64,000 nt of DNA, from NCBI RefSeq assembly GCF_003366055.1, contig NZ_CP025544.1:727278-791277 (forward strand), read 5' to 3'. This DNA is from Candidatus Chromulinivorax destructor (GTDB taxonomy: Bacteria; Babelota; Babeliae; Babelales; Chromulinivoraceae). How positions within the stretch are numbered: the stretch's first letter is position 1; each line of letters begins with the position of its first letter. Below the pieces are notes generated by a model. The model made no database searches, had not been told where the DNA came from, and worked only from the letters and a program-made list of their open reading frames with translations. Shown here one piece after another: positions 17,630 to 26,020 of this stretch. Position numbers and translations under genes: made by a program.

Positions 17630-19090
17630 GTGGAAAAACCAACTTCTGTTTTAGATAGATATCCAGAATACAGAATGGATATTGGCATCGAAGTGCACGT
17701 ACAATTAAACACGAAAAGTAAAATATTTTGTTCTTGCTCTAACGCTCAAACACAAGTGCCTAATCTTAATATTTGTCCAATTTGTGCTGGGTACCCAGGC
17801 GTATTGCCAGTGTTAAATAAGCAAGTTGTTGAATTTGCTGTTATGGCAGGACTTGGAACAAATTGTGAAATATCTGAAGTTTCAGAATTTGATCGTAAAC
17901 ATTATTTTTATCCTGATTTGCCAAAAAATTATCAAATTACGCAAAATGATTTCCCGATTTGTCGTAATGGCTATGTGATGATTCGCTTAGAAGATGGTTC
18001 AACAAAAAAAATTAGAATTAACCGTATTCACATCGAAGAAGACGCTGGTAAAAATACTCACTCAGATTATACAGGTGAAAGTTTTGTTGATTTGAATCGT
18101 ACCGGTACGCCTTTAATTGAAATTGTTACCGAAACTGATATCGATAATGCTGAGCAAGCTCGTGCTTATTTAAAAGCTTTGCGTACAATTATGCAATATC
18201 TTGGTGTCAGCACTTGCAACATGGAAGAAGGTTCATTTCGAGCTGATACGAATCTATCCGTTCGTAAAAAAGATTCAGCTGAACTTGGAACTCGTTGTGA
18301 ATTAAAAAACATTAATTCATTTAAATTTATTGGCGATGCGATTGAGTACGAAGCTGAACGTCAAATTTTAGCAGTGATGAATGGCGAAAAAATTGTACAA
18401 GAAACTCGTTTATGGGATTCTAAAAATAGAGTTTCTGTTTCGATGCGTAAAAAAGAAGGTATGGCTGATTACCGATTCTTTACCGATCCTGATTTAGCGT
18501 TGGTAAAAGTGACTCCAGAATTATTAGCGCACGTACAAGCTAATTTTCCTGAAATGCCATTTCCTAAATTTGATCGATACAAACAACAGTTTAATTTATC
18601 TGATTATGAAGCTGAAATTATTACTTCTGATTTAGCATTAACTCAATATTTTGATGCGTTAATGGCTTGTCATGAAAGTAAGTCAGCAACAAACTGGTTG
18701 TTACGTGATGTACTTGGTGCTTTAAAAGAGCAAAAAGTTACGATTGAAGAGTTTAAAGTTACTCCTGATAAATTAGCAATGCTGATTAAATTTGTAGAAG
18801 ATGGCGTGATTAATAATAAAGTCGCAAAAGAAGTTTTTGACCTTATTGCAAAAGAAGGTGGAAATCCTGCTGAAATTATTGAAAGCAAGGGACTTAAACA
18901 AATTGGTTCTGCAGATGAGTTAGAAGCTATTGTAAAAGAAGTTTTTGCTCAAAATCCTCATCTTGTTGAAGAGTATAAAGCTGGTAAGCAAAACTTATTC
19001 GGATTTTTTGTTGGTGCATGCATGAAGGCTACCCATGGAAATGGTGATCCTAAGTTGCTACAAGCATTAGTGAAAAAATATCTAAGTTAA
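17630..19090 (+). CDS. gatB: GatB, Asp/Glu-tRNA amidotransferase subunit B
   Basis: GatB is the kinase and tRNA-binding subunit of GatCAB, which turns Glu-tRNAGln and Asp-tRNAAsn into Gln and Asn forms. Typical sequence throughout: MDIGIEVHVQLNTKSKIFC, CPICAGYPGVLPVLNK, KHYFYPDLPKNYQITQ, HIEEDAGK, and the C-terminal YqeY-like tail domain. The frame is open upstream to ATG 17570, but GTG 17630 has AAAGGA at the right distance and gives the usual N-terminus (486 aa). gatA and gatC are not in this window. A strong terminator follows. Confidence 0.95.
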   Translation: MEKPTSVLDRYPEYRMDIGIEVHVQLNTKSKIFCSCSNAQTQVPNLNICPICAGYPGVLPVLNKQVVEFAVMAGLGTNCEISEVSEFDRKHYFYPDLPKNYQITQNDFPICRNGYVMIRLEDGSTKKIRINRIHIEEDAGKNTHSDYTGESFVDLNRTGTPLIEIVTETDIDNAEQARAYLKALRTIMQYLGVSTCNMEEGSFRADTNLSVRKKDSAELGTRCELKNINSFKFIGDAIEYEAERQILAVMNGEKIVQETRLWDSKNRVSVSMRKKEGMADYRFFTDPDLALVKVTPELLAHVQANFPEMPFPKFDRYKQQFNLSDYEAEIITSDLALTQYFDALMACHESKSATNWLLRDVLGALKEQKVTIEEFKVTPDKLAMLIKFVEDGVINNKVAKEVFDLIAKEGGNPAEIIESKGLKQIGSADELEAIVKEVFAQNPHLVEEYKAGKQNLFGFFVGACMKATHGNGDPKLLQALVKKYLS

Positions 19091-19113
19091 TTGTAACTTG
19101 GTATTGTCGTAAA

Positions 19114-19150
19114 AAGAAAGCCCTACGTAATTGTAGGGCTTTCTTTTTTA
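19114..19150 (+). terminator. Terminator after gatB
   Basis: AGAAAGCCCTAC and GTAGGGCTTTCT pair around a 6-base loop, followed by T6. It lies 24 bases after the gatB stop. Confidence 0.88.
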
Positions 19151-19190
19151 GGGCGATATTTTTTGTTCTGTATTTTAAATCTGAAGTTGG

Positions 19191-19820
19191 TTAGCTCCAA
19201 TCATAAAATTCACTATATCGATGATAATTTTGATTTTTTATAAATACATAATCTGTATATAAACATGGAATACATACAACAGCACAAGGTATTAACATCG
19301 TGGCAGCACAACAATTAATATTGCCAATATTATTATTACAATAAATATCTAAACATTGAAATTGATCATTAGTTTCTTTTGTTTGCTGATTTTTCATTGT
19401 TATGTATCTACTATAAAAACAAGGAAATTTAAGCATGCAACCTAATCTAGATGGCATTGCCATGGTAGCATTGCAGCAATTTTCACCATCAATATTTTCG
19501 CACCAGCCTTTACGACAACAGTTAGGCATACTTTTAATAAATTTTTCTCTCTTCTGTCTTGATGATTCTCTCTTCTGTTTTGCTAATTCGTATTCGCTCA
19601 TTTCATTGGGAAGATATGTATCTAATGTTTCTTTAATAAATTCATCTAAAAAATCTTTAATATGATATTCATTATGTATGTGAGCTTTAATTAAAGCATC
19701 GGTTGTCCATGCAGGAGTTTGGGTTGAATTATCAATCAATCTTTGCTCTTGTGAATATTGACTAGCATTTGCATTGCTACTGACTATGATCCATATAATT
19801 ACTATAAAATGGTTTTTCAT
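19191..19820 (-). CDS. Cysteine-rich exported protein, paralogue 1 (209 aa)
   Basis: A signal peptide (MKNHFIVIIWIIVSSNANAS) is followed by a charged helical part (about 55-95) and then two tandem copies of a cysteine module: CCNATMAMPSRLGCMLKFPC...SRYITMKN near 115-140, and CCAATMLIPCAVVCIPCLYTD...FIKN near 170-195. Each is preceded by a Cys-containing lead-in (GWCENIDGEN; LDIYCNNNIGN). The gene at 19942 codes a paralogue with the same two-module plan. No known family recognised. The paired cysteines suggest disulfides or metal binding, and the hydrophobic core of each module could also insert in a membrane. Confidence 0.75.
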   Translation of the reverse strand: MKNHFIVIIWIIVSSNANASQYSQEQRLIDNSTQTPAWTTDALIKAHIHNEYHIKDFLDEFIKETLDTYLPNEMSEYELAKQKRESSRQKREKFIKSMPNCCRKGWCENIDGENCCNATMAMPSRLGCMLKFPCFYSRYITMKNQQTKETNDQFQCLDIYCNNNIGNINCCAATMLIPCAVVCIPCLYTDYVFIKNQNYHRYSEFYDWS

Positions 19821-19941
19821 TACATTTTGCTTCGTGATTTAAAAATAAAATAATAGTATAATTTATGCTAATTTTGTCAATTTATTACAATTTGTGATAA
19901 AGATTAAGAAGGTGTGTATTAAAATTCTGAAATTTTTGACT

Positions 19942-20481
19942 TTAACTGTTTTGACGTAATTTTTTATTTACAAGTATAATATGATCGGCATAGACACAAG
20001 GTAAACAAAGACAAAAACAGGGTAAAAATTTGAGAGCAGTACAGCTGCTTATTTGAGTCTCTTGGGCACAGCAACAATTCAAGTTTAAAAATTTTAATAC
20101 TCCATGATTATCATCGGTTTGTTCATTTTTATGGTGAATATATTCTGGTATCCAGGTGCAAAAGCCTAATAATGCACAAGGTGCAATTGCTGTAGCGCAA
20201 CAACAGGAGTATTCTTCTGTTTTATTTTCATTGCATAGCCAGTTGGTAAAACAACATGGTTCATACTCATCTTTGGATTGAACTGAAGATTCTTGAGAAC
20301 TTGATTGTTCATGTGTATGTGCTGCATGTTTATTACTACTTTCAAAACTATATCGATCAAAAAAACTGAGGTCAATTGTTTCCATGTCTTCTGCTGTTAT
20401 GGAAAAATCATTTTTGTCACAAGTTTTTAGATTGTTTGTGTATAACGCAATAATCATAATAAAAACGATAAAAGACTTCAT
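19942..20481 (-). CDS. Cysteine-rich exported protein, paralogue 2 (179 aa)
   Basis: It has a signal-peptide-like start (MKSFIVFIMIIALYTNNLKTC), then a Ser/Glu/His-rich low-complexity linker, then two modules: CCCATAIAPCALLGFCTWIP...YIHHKN near 93-120 and CCCAQETQISSCTALKFLPC...HIILVNKK near 136-173. They match the modules of the neighbour at 19191 (C-C-x-A-T...P-C...C...P-C-x-Y-x-D-x-I-x-x-x-N-K), so the pair arose by duplication, and each protein by an internal duplication. Function unknown. Tandem position on the same strand suggests joint expression. Confidence 0.75.
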   Translation of the reverse strand: MKSFIVFIMIIALYTNNLKTCDKNDFSITAEDMETIDLSFFDRYSFESSNKHAAHTHEQSSSQESSVQSKDEYEPCCFTNWLCNENKTEEYSCCCATAIAPCALLGFCTWIPEYIHHKNEQTDDNHGVLKFLNLNCCCAQETQISSCTALKFLPCFCLCLPCVYADHIILVNKKLRQNS

Positions 20482-20531
20482 GAAAATAGCTCCGTAATGG
20501 TGTGGATCAAAATAAATAGCATGTATGTATA

Positions 20532-20732
20532 GGTTATGTAAACCAAATTTTTACGAGAAATTTTTGCCCTCCGTTTTCTATCAAAACCTCCGGGGATCTG
20601 CTGGCCGCTAGGCCTCATGCACTATTTCTTTACATAAAAAAGCGTAACGTGGACACCGCTACCACTGTTTCCGGAGATGAGCGAAGCGATATCGTAGGTT
20701 TTTGTGCAGATGTAAATTTGGTTGGTACAGCC
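20532..20732 (+). repeat. TA-flanked imperfect palindromic repeat, subfamily A copy 2
   Basis: 201 bp flanked by TA on both sides. Nested arms: ggttatgtaaaccaaattt with aaatttggttggtacagcc at the ends, cctcCG with CGtagg inside them, then CTCCGG with CCGGAG. Two inner hairpins: GGCC-gcta-GGCC and GTGG...CCAC. It aligns end to end with the copies at 6519 (inverted) and 22848. Confidence 0.88.
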
Positions 20733-20776
20733 TAGATACTATTTATTTTATACCTCTATTGTAAATATTTAGTAAC

Positions 20777-20826
20777 AAAAAGATGATACCAAGCAGATTT
20801 TACTCATCTGCTTGGTATCATTTTCT
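20777..20826. terminator. Long-stem terminator downstream of the 198-aa gene
   Basis: GATGATACCAAGCAGAT pairs with ATCTGCTTGGTATCATT around a 7-base loop, with A/T runs at both feet. It lies just after the minus-strand gene ending at 20842. Confidence 0.88.
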
Positions 20827-20841
20827 CTATAGATGTATTAT

Positions 20842-21438
20842 TTAATTTGTTATCGGATGATTTGTTAAATATTCATCCATGAGTTCTTTTTCATAAAAAG
20901 CAATAAGTTCATATTCTTGATCTAATGATTGAATAAGTAATAGATGTGGATGATTATGCAAAAGAGATTCTTTCCAGGCTTGCAACAGCTCAAATAAATT
21001 TGATTGAGAGACACAAATTCCTTGATGAGTTGATTCAAGTCGCTTAATTTCCACTATACTTTTTTCATAATCAATAGAGAGTTCGGTCTCTTCTAAATCT
21101 ATTGAGCTGTTGTTATCAAGGTAGCCATCTTGGCCTTCATTAAGATCACAACATTTTTGAAATGCTTGAAAATCATTTTGTAAAAGTTTTATTAAGTATT
21201 GTACTTTAGATGTTTTGAAATTTTTACTTTGTAATGTGAAATTTTCTTCTAAGGGTGCATAGGTAAAATGTGCCATTCCTAGAATCTCTTGAGGGGTATA
21301 GCTTGCATGATCTCTTCTATTTGCTATTGACTGAAATGGTGAGTTATTTTCATATAGCCGAGTTTTTTTAAAATTTGGTTCAGATTCTGCAGCATACAAT
21401 ATAGAACTGCACAGTAATAAAAAAATATATTTTTTCAT
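20842..21438 (-). CDS. Exported protein of unknown function (198 aa)
   Basis: The signal peptide MKKYIFLLLCSSILYAAES is clear. The mature part is acidic and mostly helical by pattern (KVQYLIKLLQNDFQAFQKCC; SNLFELLQAWKESLLHN; QEYELIAFYEKELMDEYL). There is no recognised motif and only three cysteines. It lies 30 bases downstream of another exported unknown (21469-22689) on the same strand, so the two are probably one transcript closed by the terminator at 20777. Confidence 0.7.
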   Translation of the reverse strand: MKKYIFLLLCSSILYAAESEPNFKKTRLYENNSPFQSIANRRDHASYTPQEILGMAHFTYAPLEENFTLQSKNFKTSKVQYLIKLLQNDFQAFQKCCDLNEGQDGYLDNNSSIDLEETELSIDYEKSIVEIKRLESTHQGICVSQSNLFELLQAWKESLLHNHPHLLLIQSLDQEYELIAFYEKELMDEYLTNHPITN

Positions 21439-21468
21439 GAGGGGTCCTGCTTTCTTTATTAACTTTTT

Positions 21469-22689
21469 TTAACTATTTTTAAATGAAGGGAAAAATGTAG
21501 CTTGCCCCGATGGCATAATGTTTAAAATAGTATCAACATCTTTGCCTATAAGTTTTATTGAAGTCATCGGATCATCTTCTGTATAAATAGTAATATTATC
21601 TGCTTGCTGAGAGCTATAGGTTAAATTATGATGATCTATTGCAGATAATAATGTATAAAAAATTTCATGAGGGGTTTGTCCGTAAGGATAATATGTTTTT
21701 ACACCCCTGCCTTTTGTTGTTAAAGTTTTTATAATAAGATTAAAACAACCTGATTCTTTATTCAAATCATACGATTCAAATAAACGAACTTTTGGTGTTA
21801 AAGCAGGTAAGTACAGGTGGCCGCCTTTTAACATAGATGGATAATGAGGGCTTGTCTCAGACAAATTAGAAATGTTTATCATTTCTCCAATAAGTACATG
21901 ATAAAAATCAAAAGATGTAATAGGTGTACAATTTGTTTCAGAGGTTTTTACACAAAGCTTCATAGATCGTGTGATATCATTAAGTTCTTGTGCAATAGGA
22001 TATAATTGTGCACAAATATTAAGATAAATAACTCCATAGGGTGTTTTTTGTAATACTGATGCATCAGTAAAATTATGAGTAATTGCACGAAATGAATCAA
22101 TCTGAGTAACATTTTTCATATGAATAAGATTTGGATCAAGTGTTGTTGTCGAAACATTATTCATTCTTGATAAAAACTCTTTTTGGTCTTTTGATAATTT
22201 TTTTGATTGTTCTTCTATCATATCGTTGATCTCTATTTGAGAGACAATACTTGTCAATACAACTTTTGATCGTAAAATATTTTCTTGAAGTTCTTTTTTT
22301 TCAGCGCATTTTTCTTTTTCTTTATCTTTATCGACAGATTTGCTTGCAAGTTTGCGACTAAATCGTAATTCTTGTTCTGGGCTGTATGTTCGCTCTTCTT
22401 CATCATCTGAAAAATTAAAGCCACTAAAAAAATTATGAGATTGATCGGCATCATCATCTTCATCATAAGATTCTATTGCTTGTGCTGCATCTTGAATTGC
22501 AAAAAAATTAATGTTATCAGGACTTTCAATTGGAGTTGCTATAACATTATCAACTTCAGTTGTATAAGGAAATTCATTTCGCTTTGTTTTGTTATTTTTA
22601 TGGGGCGTGGAAAATGAAGATGGAAATATTATAGAAGAACAGATAAGCAGGTGTACCACTAATAGTTGTAATTTTTTAAAAAAGTTCAT
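21469..22689 (-). CDS. Exported protein of unknown function (406 aa)
   Basis: N-terminal signal peptide (MNFFKKLQLLVVHLLICSSIIFPSSFS). Residues about 60-135 are low-complexity and charged (DEDDDADQ, DDEEERTYSPEQE, KDKEKEKCAEKKE). A folded domain follows from about 180 to 400 (YGVIYLNICAQLYPIAQEL; GGHLYLPALTPKVRLFESY; KTYYPYGQTPHEIFYTLLSA). I do not recognise the family. The acidic stretch could be a flexible stalk or binding segment. It heads a two-gene run with the 198-aa gene. Confidence 0.7.
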   Translation of the reverse strand: MNFFKKLQLLVVHLLICSSIIFPSSFSTPHKNNKTKRNEFPYTTEVDNVIATPIESPDNINFFAIQDAAQAIESYDEDDDADQSHNFFSGFNFSDDEEERTYSPEQELRFSRKLASKSVDKDKEKEKCAEKKELQENILRSKVVLTSIVSQIEINDMIEEQSKKLSKDQKEFLSRMNNVSTTTLDPNLIHMKNVTQIDSFRAITHNFTDASVLQKTPYGVIYLNICAQLYPIAQELNDITRSMKLCVKTSETNCTPITSFDFYHVLIGEMINISNLSETSPHYPSMLKGGHLYLPALTPKVRLFESYDLNKESGCFNLIIKTLTTKGRGVKTYYPYGQTPHEIFYTLLSAIDHHNLTYSSQQADNITIYTEDDPMTSIKLIGKDVDTILNIMPSGQATFFPSFKNS

Positions 22690-22847
22690 AATAAAAATCC
22701 ATATTGAGTTATAAATTTAAAATCTTATGTAAATAATAATGCAATTTGTGTTGCGTAATCAAGTAAAAATTTTTCTATATGAAATTTTTATCATTTGAAT
22801 TGCTATTTTTATAATCTTTTATTAATTGTTAAAAATTAAAAGTATGA

Positions 22848-23045
22848 GGTTCTGTAAACCAAATTTTTACGAGAGATTTTTGCACTCCGTTTTCTATAAA
22901 AACTCCGGGGATCTGTAGGCCAGTGGGCCTGATGTACTATTTATTTACATAAAAAAGCGTAACGTGGTCGCTGCCACGATGTCTTGGTTGATGAGCAGAA
23001 CTATATCGTAAGTTTTTATGCACATGTAAATTCGGTTGACACAGC
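22848..23045 (+). repeat. Imperfect palindromic repeat, subfamily A copy 3
   Basis: About 198 bp in the same orientation as copy 2. Ends: ggttctgtaaaccaaattt and aaattcggttgacacagc, with TA on the right (23046) but GA on the left. The inner hairpins are AGGCC-agtg-GGCCT and CGTGG-tcgctg-CCACG, longer than in copy 2. The rest of 22690-23202 is AT-rich and holds no gene that I can support. Confidence 0.85.
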
Positions 23046-23202
23046 TAGGTTTCCACATAAATTTTTTAAGGTTTACAAATATTCTCATTTACAATTCGTC
23101 GAGTTATAATTTTCAATATAGCAATTGATGTTTATTACTTTATACTTCATAAAGAAATAAGATTTTTTTAAAAAATAATTATAGTATCGTAAGTTTTTAT
23201 AT

Positions 23203-23979
23203 ATGAATCACATTCCAAAAAAATATTATATTGCAAATTGGAAGACGTATCAGTCAATTTCAACAATTAAAAGATTTATACAAGCATCTAATCAAGAAGC
23301 AGACTGGCATGAAACTATAATTAATTCTTACATTGGAATTGCAGCATCCTATGAACACCTTTATTATTTGCATAAAAAAATTTCAAAGCTTGCCATGCAC
23401 CTTGGTTCTCAAGACTGTTCAGCTTTTTTGCCTGGCGCTTATACAGGACAAGTTTCAATAGAATCATTGCAAGATATGAATATATCATTTTGCTTAGTTG
23501 GTCACAGTGAGGTTCGAGCAGAGCTTGGTCAAAGTGATATGCTGATAAGCTCCAAGTTTAAAATGTTACTTGCAGCAAACATATCTCCTATTATGTGTAT
23601 TGGAGAAACGCTTGCGCAAAAAAATGATGGTATGGCTTTGCAGGTTTTATATGATCAACTTGAACATATTTTAAATTTTTTACAATCGTATACTGGTTCT
23701 ACTAAAATTTTTATAGCATATGAACCACGGTACTGCATTGGTACTGGTATTGTTCCCTCATCAGATGATTTACAAAAGGTTTTTTGTTTTTTAAAGAGTT
23801 TGGTGCAACAACTTCCTATTGCTAAAAACGTGATGTTTTTATATGGTGGGAGTGTTTCAAGCAAAACAGTGCAGCAGTTGCATGATATTAAAGAAATTTC
23901 AGGTTTTTTGATTGGAAAAGCGAGTATTGATTTTCAAGAGTTAAAAAAAATAGTACAATCAGACGGTAGAATGGTATAA
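23203..23979 (+). CDS. tpiA: TpiA, triosephosphate isomerase
   Basis: It interconverts glyceraldehyde-3-phosphate and dihydroxyacetone phosphate in glycolysis. All key residues are visible: Asn and Lys in ANWKTY near 11-16, the electrophile His in LVGHSEVRAEL near 98-108, the catalytic base Glu in AYEPRYCIGTG near 173, and the phosphate-binding LYGGSV and GFLIGKAS. The usual YEPVWAIGTG loop reads YEPRYCIGTG here, a mild departure. 258 aa, normal length. tpiA before secG is a common gene order. A second glycolytic gene, eno, lies at 37 kb. Confidence 0.95.
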   Translation: MNHIPKKYYIANWKTYQSISTIKRFIQASNQEADWHETIINSYIGIAASYEHLYYLHKKISKLAMHLGSQDCSAFLPGAYTGQVSIESLQDMNISFCLVGHSEVRAELGQSDMLISSKFKMLLAANISPIMCIGETLAQKNDGMALQVLYDQLEHILNFLQSYTGSTKIFIAYEPRYCIGTGIVPSSDDLQKVFCFLKSLVQQLPIAKNVMFLYGGSVSSKTVQQLHDIKEISGFLIGKASIDFQELKKIVQSDGRMV

Positions 23980-24011
23980 AATTTTTTTATAAACAAGAGC
24001 GAAGGTTTTTT

Positions 24012-24332
24012 ATGATTATTTTTTCTTTATTAACTTTTTTGTATGGCCTTATGTGTTGCGTTATTGTACTTCTTGTACTTATTCAACGTGGTAAAGGAAG
24101 CATGGGTCTTGGTAACATGGGTGGAAATAACCAAATGCTTTTTGGTAGTTCTGGTGGACAAGATGTTTTTCAAACAGCAACATGGATTTTATGCGCATTG
24201 CTTCTTGGTGGGTCATTAGTTTTATCTACATTAAAAAGTCGATATGGTAAACCACTTTCAAAAATAACATACACAAGAAATATTCCTGCAGACAACAATC
24301 AGAACGAAGATTCGCAAGAGCAAGCTGTTTAA
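24012..24332 (+). CDS. secG: SecG, preprotein translocase subunit
   Basis: SecG is the small auxiliary subunit of the SecYEG channel. Two membrane helices (about 3-23 and 54-74) flank the conserved cytoplasmic loop LIQRGKGSMGLGNMGG, then LFGSSGGQDVF. 106 aa with a polar C-terminal tail. It sits 32 bases after tpiA and 32 before mlaE, so tpiA-secG-mlaE-mlaF is likely one operon. The many signal-peptide proteins of this window would use this channel. Confidence 0.94.
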   Translation: MIIFSLLTFLYGLMCCVIVLLVLIQRGKGSMGLGNMGGNNQMLFGSSGGQDVFQTATWILCALLLGGSLVLSTLKSRYGKPLSKITYTRNIPADNNQNEDSQEQAV

Positions 24333-24364
24333 AAAACAGTTTGTTTACACCGTAAGGTTGTCGT

Positions 24365-25147
24365 ATGGCACTTGAATTATTTGGGTTTATTGGAAAAAAT
24401 GTTTTACAAGCTTGTCATGGATTTGGGCAGTATGCTCTGTTTGTTACTCAAGCTGGAAAAACAGCATGCACCATGAAACTTAAAGTCAGTAAACTATTTG
24501 TGCAAATGGAAAGGATTGGAATCCAGTCCCTTCCTATTAGCATTCTTACCGGTTTTTTTGCAGGAGCTGTTCTTGCTTTGCAGACGTACTCAGGATTCCG
24601 TCAATTTGGTTCAGAAGCAATGATTGGGCCAGTAGTTGCCATGACTATCACCCGAGAGCTAGGGCCAGTCTTAACTGGTCTTATGGTTGCAGGGCGATGT
24701 AGTTCTGGAATAGCTGCTGAAATTGGTACCATGCGAATAACTGAACAGCTTGATGCGCTTGAAACATTATGTATTAATAATTTTCAATATCTTATTGTTC
24801 CAAGAATTTTGGCTGCAACTATTGTTTTACCATTCCTCGCTATATTTTCTATGGCATTTGGTATTCTTGGTGGTTATTTAGTATGTGTGTATGTTTTTTA
24901 TTTAAATCCAATTGGATACATTGATGGAGTTAAAGAATTTTTAACTATTACTGATATCTCAGGCGGCTTAATCAAAGCTGCTGCATTTGGATTTATACTT
25001 TCTTCTGTAGGCGCTCTTAAAGGGTATTATACCTGGGGCGGAGCTAAAGGCGTTGGTATTGCAACGACCCAAAGTGTTGTTGCTGCATCTATTGCTATTT
25101 TAATATCAAATTATTTTCTCGCTATTTTACTTTTTGAGACGTTGTAA
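24365..25147 (+). CDS. mlaE: MlaE-type ABC transporter permease
   Basis: Permease of the MlaFEDB/Mce-type lipid transport system in the inner membrane, which moves phospholipids between the membranes. The family signature is present: AMTITRELGPVLTGLMVAGR, followed by AAEIGTMRITEQLDALE near 120-140. Five or so membrane helices. 260 aa, a normal length. It overlaps the ATPase gene by one base (TAATG). The MCE-domain substrate-binding partner (MlaD) is not next to the pair, where it is usually found. Confidence 0.93.
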   Translation: MALELFGFIGKNVLQACHGFGQYALFVTQAGKTACTMKLKVSKLFVQMERIGIQSLPISILTGFFAGAVLALQTYSGFRQFGSEAMIGPVVAMTITRELGPVLTGLMVAGRCSSGIAAEIGTMRITEQLDALETLCINNFQYLIVPRILAATIVLPFLAIFSMAFGILGGYLVCVYVFYLNPIGYIDGVKEFLTITDISGGLIKAAAFGFILSSVGALKGYYTWGGAKGVGIATTQSVVAASIAILISNYFLAILLFETL

Positions 25148-25932
25148 TGCATAGATCAAAAATAAAAATTGTTAATTTAAAAAAACAGTTTAGCGATACC
25201 GGTCGTTATATCACCGATGGATTAACGCTTGATATTCCTGAAGGAAAATTAACGTGTATAATTGGTCGTTCAGGTGAAGGTAAATCAGTTTTACTTAAAC
25301 AGATCATCGGTCTTATTGAGCCAACATCAGGCTCTATTTTTGTTGATGGTAAAGATACCGTTGGACTTGTTGGCAAAGATAGAATTAGTAATTTTAAAAA
25401 ATTTGGGTATGTTTTTCAATCTGCAGCATTGCTTGACTCTTTAACAGTATTTGAAAATATTGGAATTGTTGATTTAGAAGATGGAATTGATCCTGCTCTT
25501 GTTCGTAAACGGGTGCAAGAAAAATTGTCGTTAGTTGACCTTGATCAAAGCACAATTGATAAATATCCTTCAGAATTATCTGGTGGTATGAAAAAGCGGG
25601 TGGATCTTGCAAGAACATTAATGGGAAACCCTGAAATAATTTTATATGATGAGCCAACAACTGGATTAGACCCAATAACAGTAAAAGTTGTTCACGAATT
25701 GATATCTAGTATGCAAAAAAAATTAAATGTTACATCAGTCGTTATTTCACATGATGTTGATATTTTTAACTATGCTGATAAAGTTGCACTGTTGTATGAA
25801 GGTAAAATTGAAACTGAACTTTCAGCTCAAGGCATTTGGGAGAGCCAAGATCCATATATTTATCAGTTTATTCGAGGCTTACCTCATGGGCCAATACAGC
25901 TTGAGCATGTTGTAATTAAAAATAAAGCATAA
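25147..25932 (+). CDS. mlaF: MlaF-type ABC transporter ATPase
   Basis: The ATP-binding partner of the MlaE permease. Walker A GRSGEGKS (near 40), Q-loop region FQSAALLDSLTVFENI, ABC signature LSGGMKKR (near 143), Walker B IILYDEPTTGLDP (near 162) and the switch His in VVISHD. 261 aa. It starts on the last base of the mlaE stop, so the two are translationally coupled. The Gly-Glu in the Walker A motif is typical of the Mla/Ttg2A group. A weak terminator-like hairpin follows. Confidence 0.94.
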   Translation: MHRSKIKIVNLKKQFSDTGRYITDGLTLDIPEGKLTCIIGRSGEGKSVLLKQIIGLIEPTSGSIFVDGKDTVGLVGKDRISNFKKFGYVFQSAALLDSLTVFENIGIVDLEDGIDPALVRKRVQEKLSLVDLDQSTIDKYPSELSGGMKKRVDLARTLMGNPEIILYDEPTTGLDPITVKVVHELISSMQKKLNVTSVVISHDVDIFNYADKVALLYEGKIETELSAQGIWESQDPYIYQFIRGLPHGPIQLEHVVIKNKA

Positions 25933-25958
25933 AGATTTTTGATCTTTAGATTTTTTTT
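25931..25958 (+). terminator. Weak terminator after mlaF
   Basis: TAAAGAT-ttttg-ATCTTTA stem with an A+ then T8 run just after the mlaF stop. The stem is AT-rich, so strength is uncertain. Confidence 0.5.
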
Positions 25959-26020
25959 AATTACTATAGTTAACATTAAATCGAATAGAAGAAGGCATAA
26001 GAACTTTTTAGGATGAAAAA

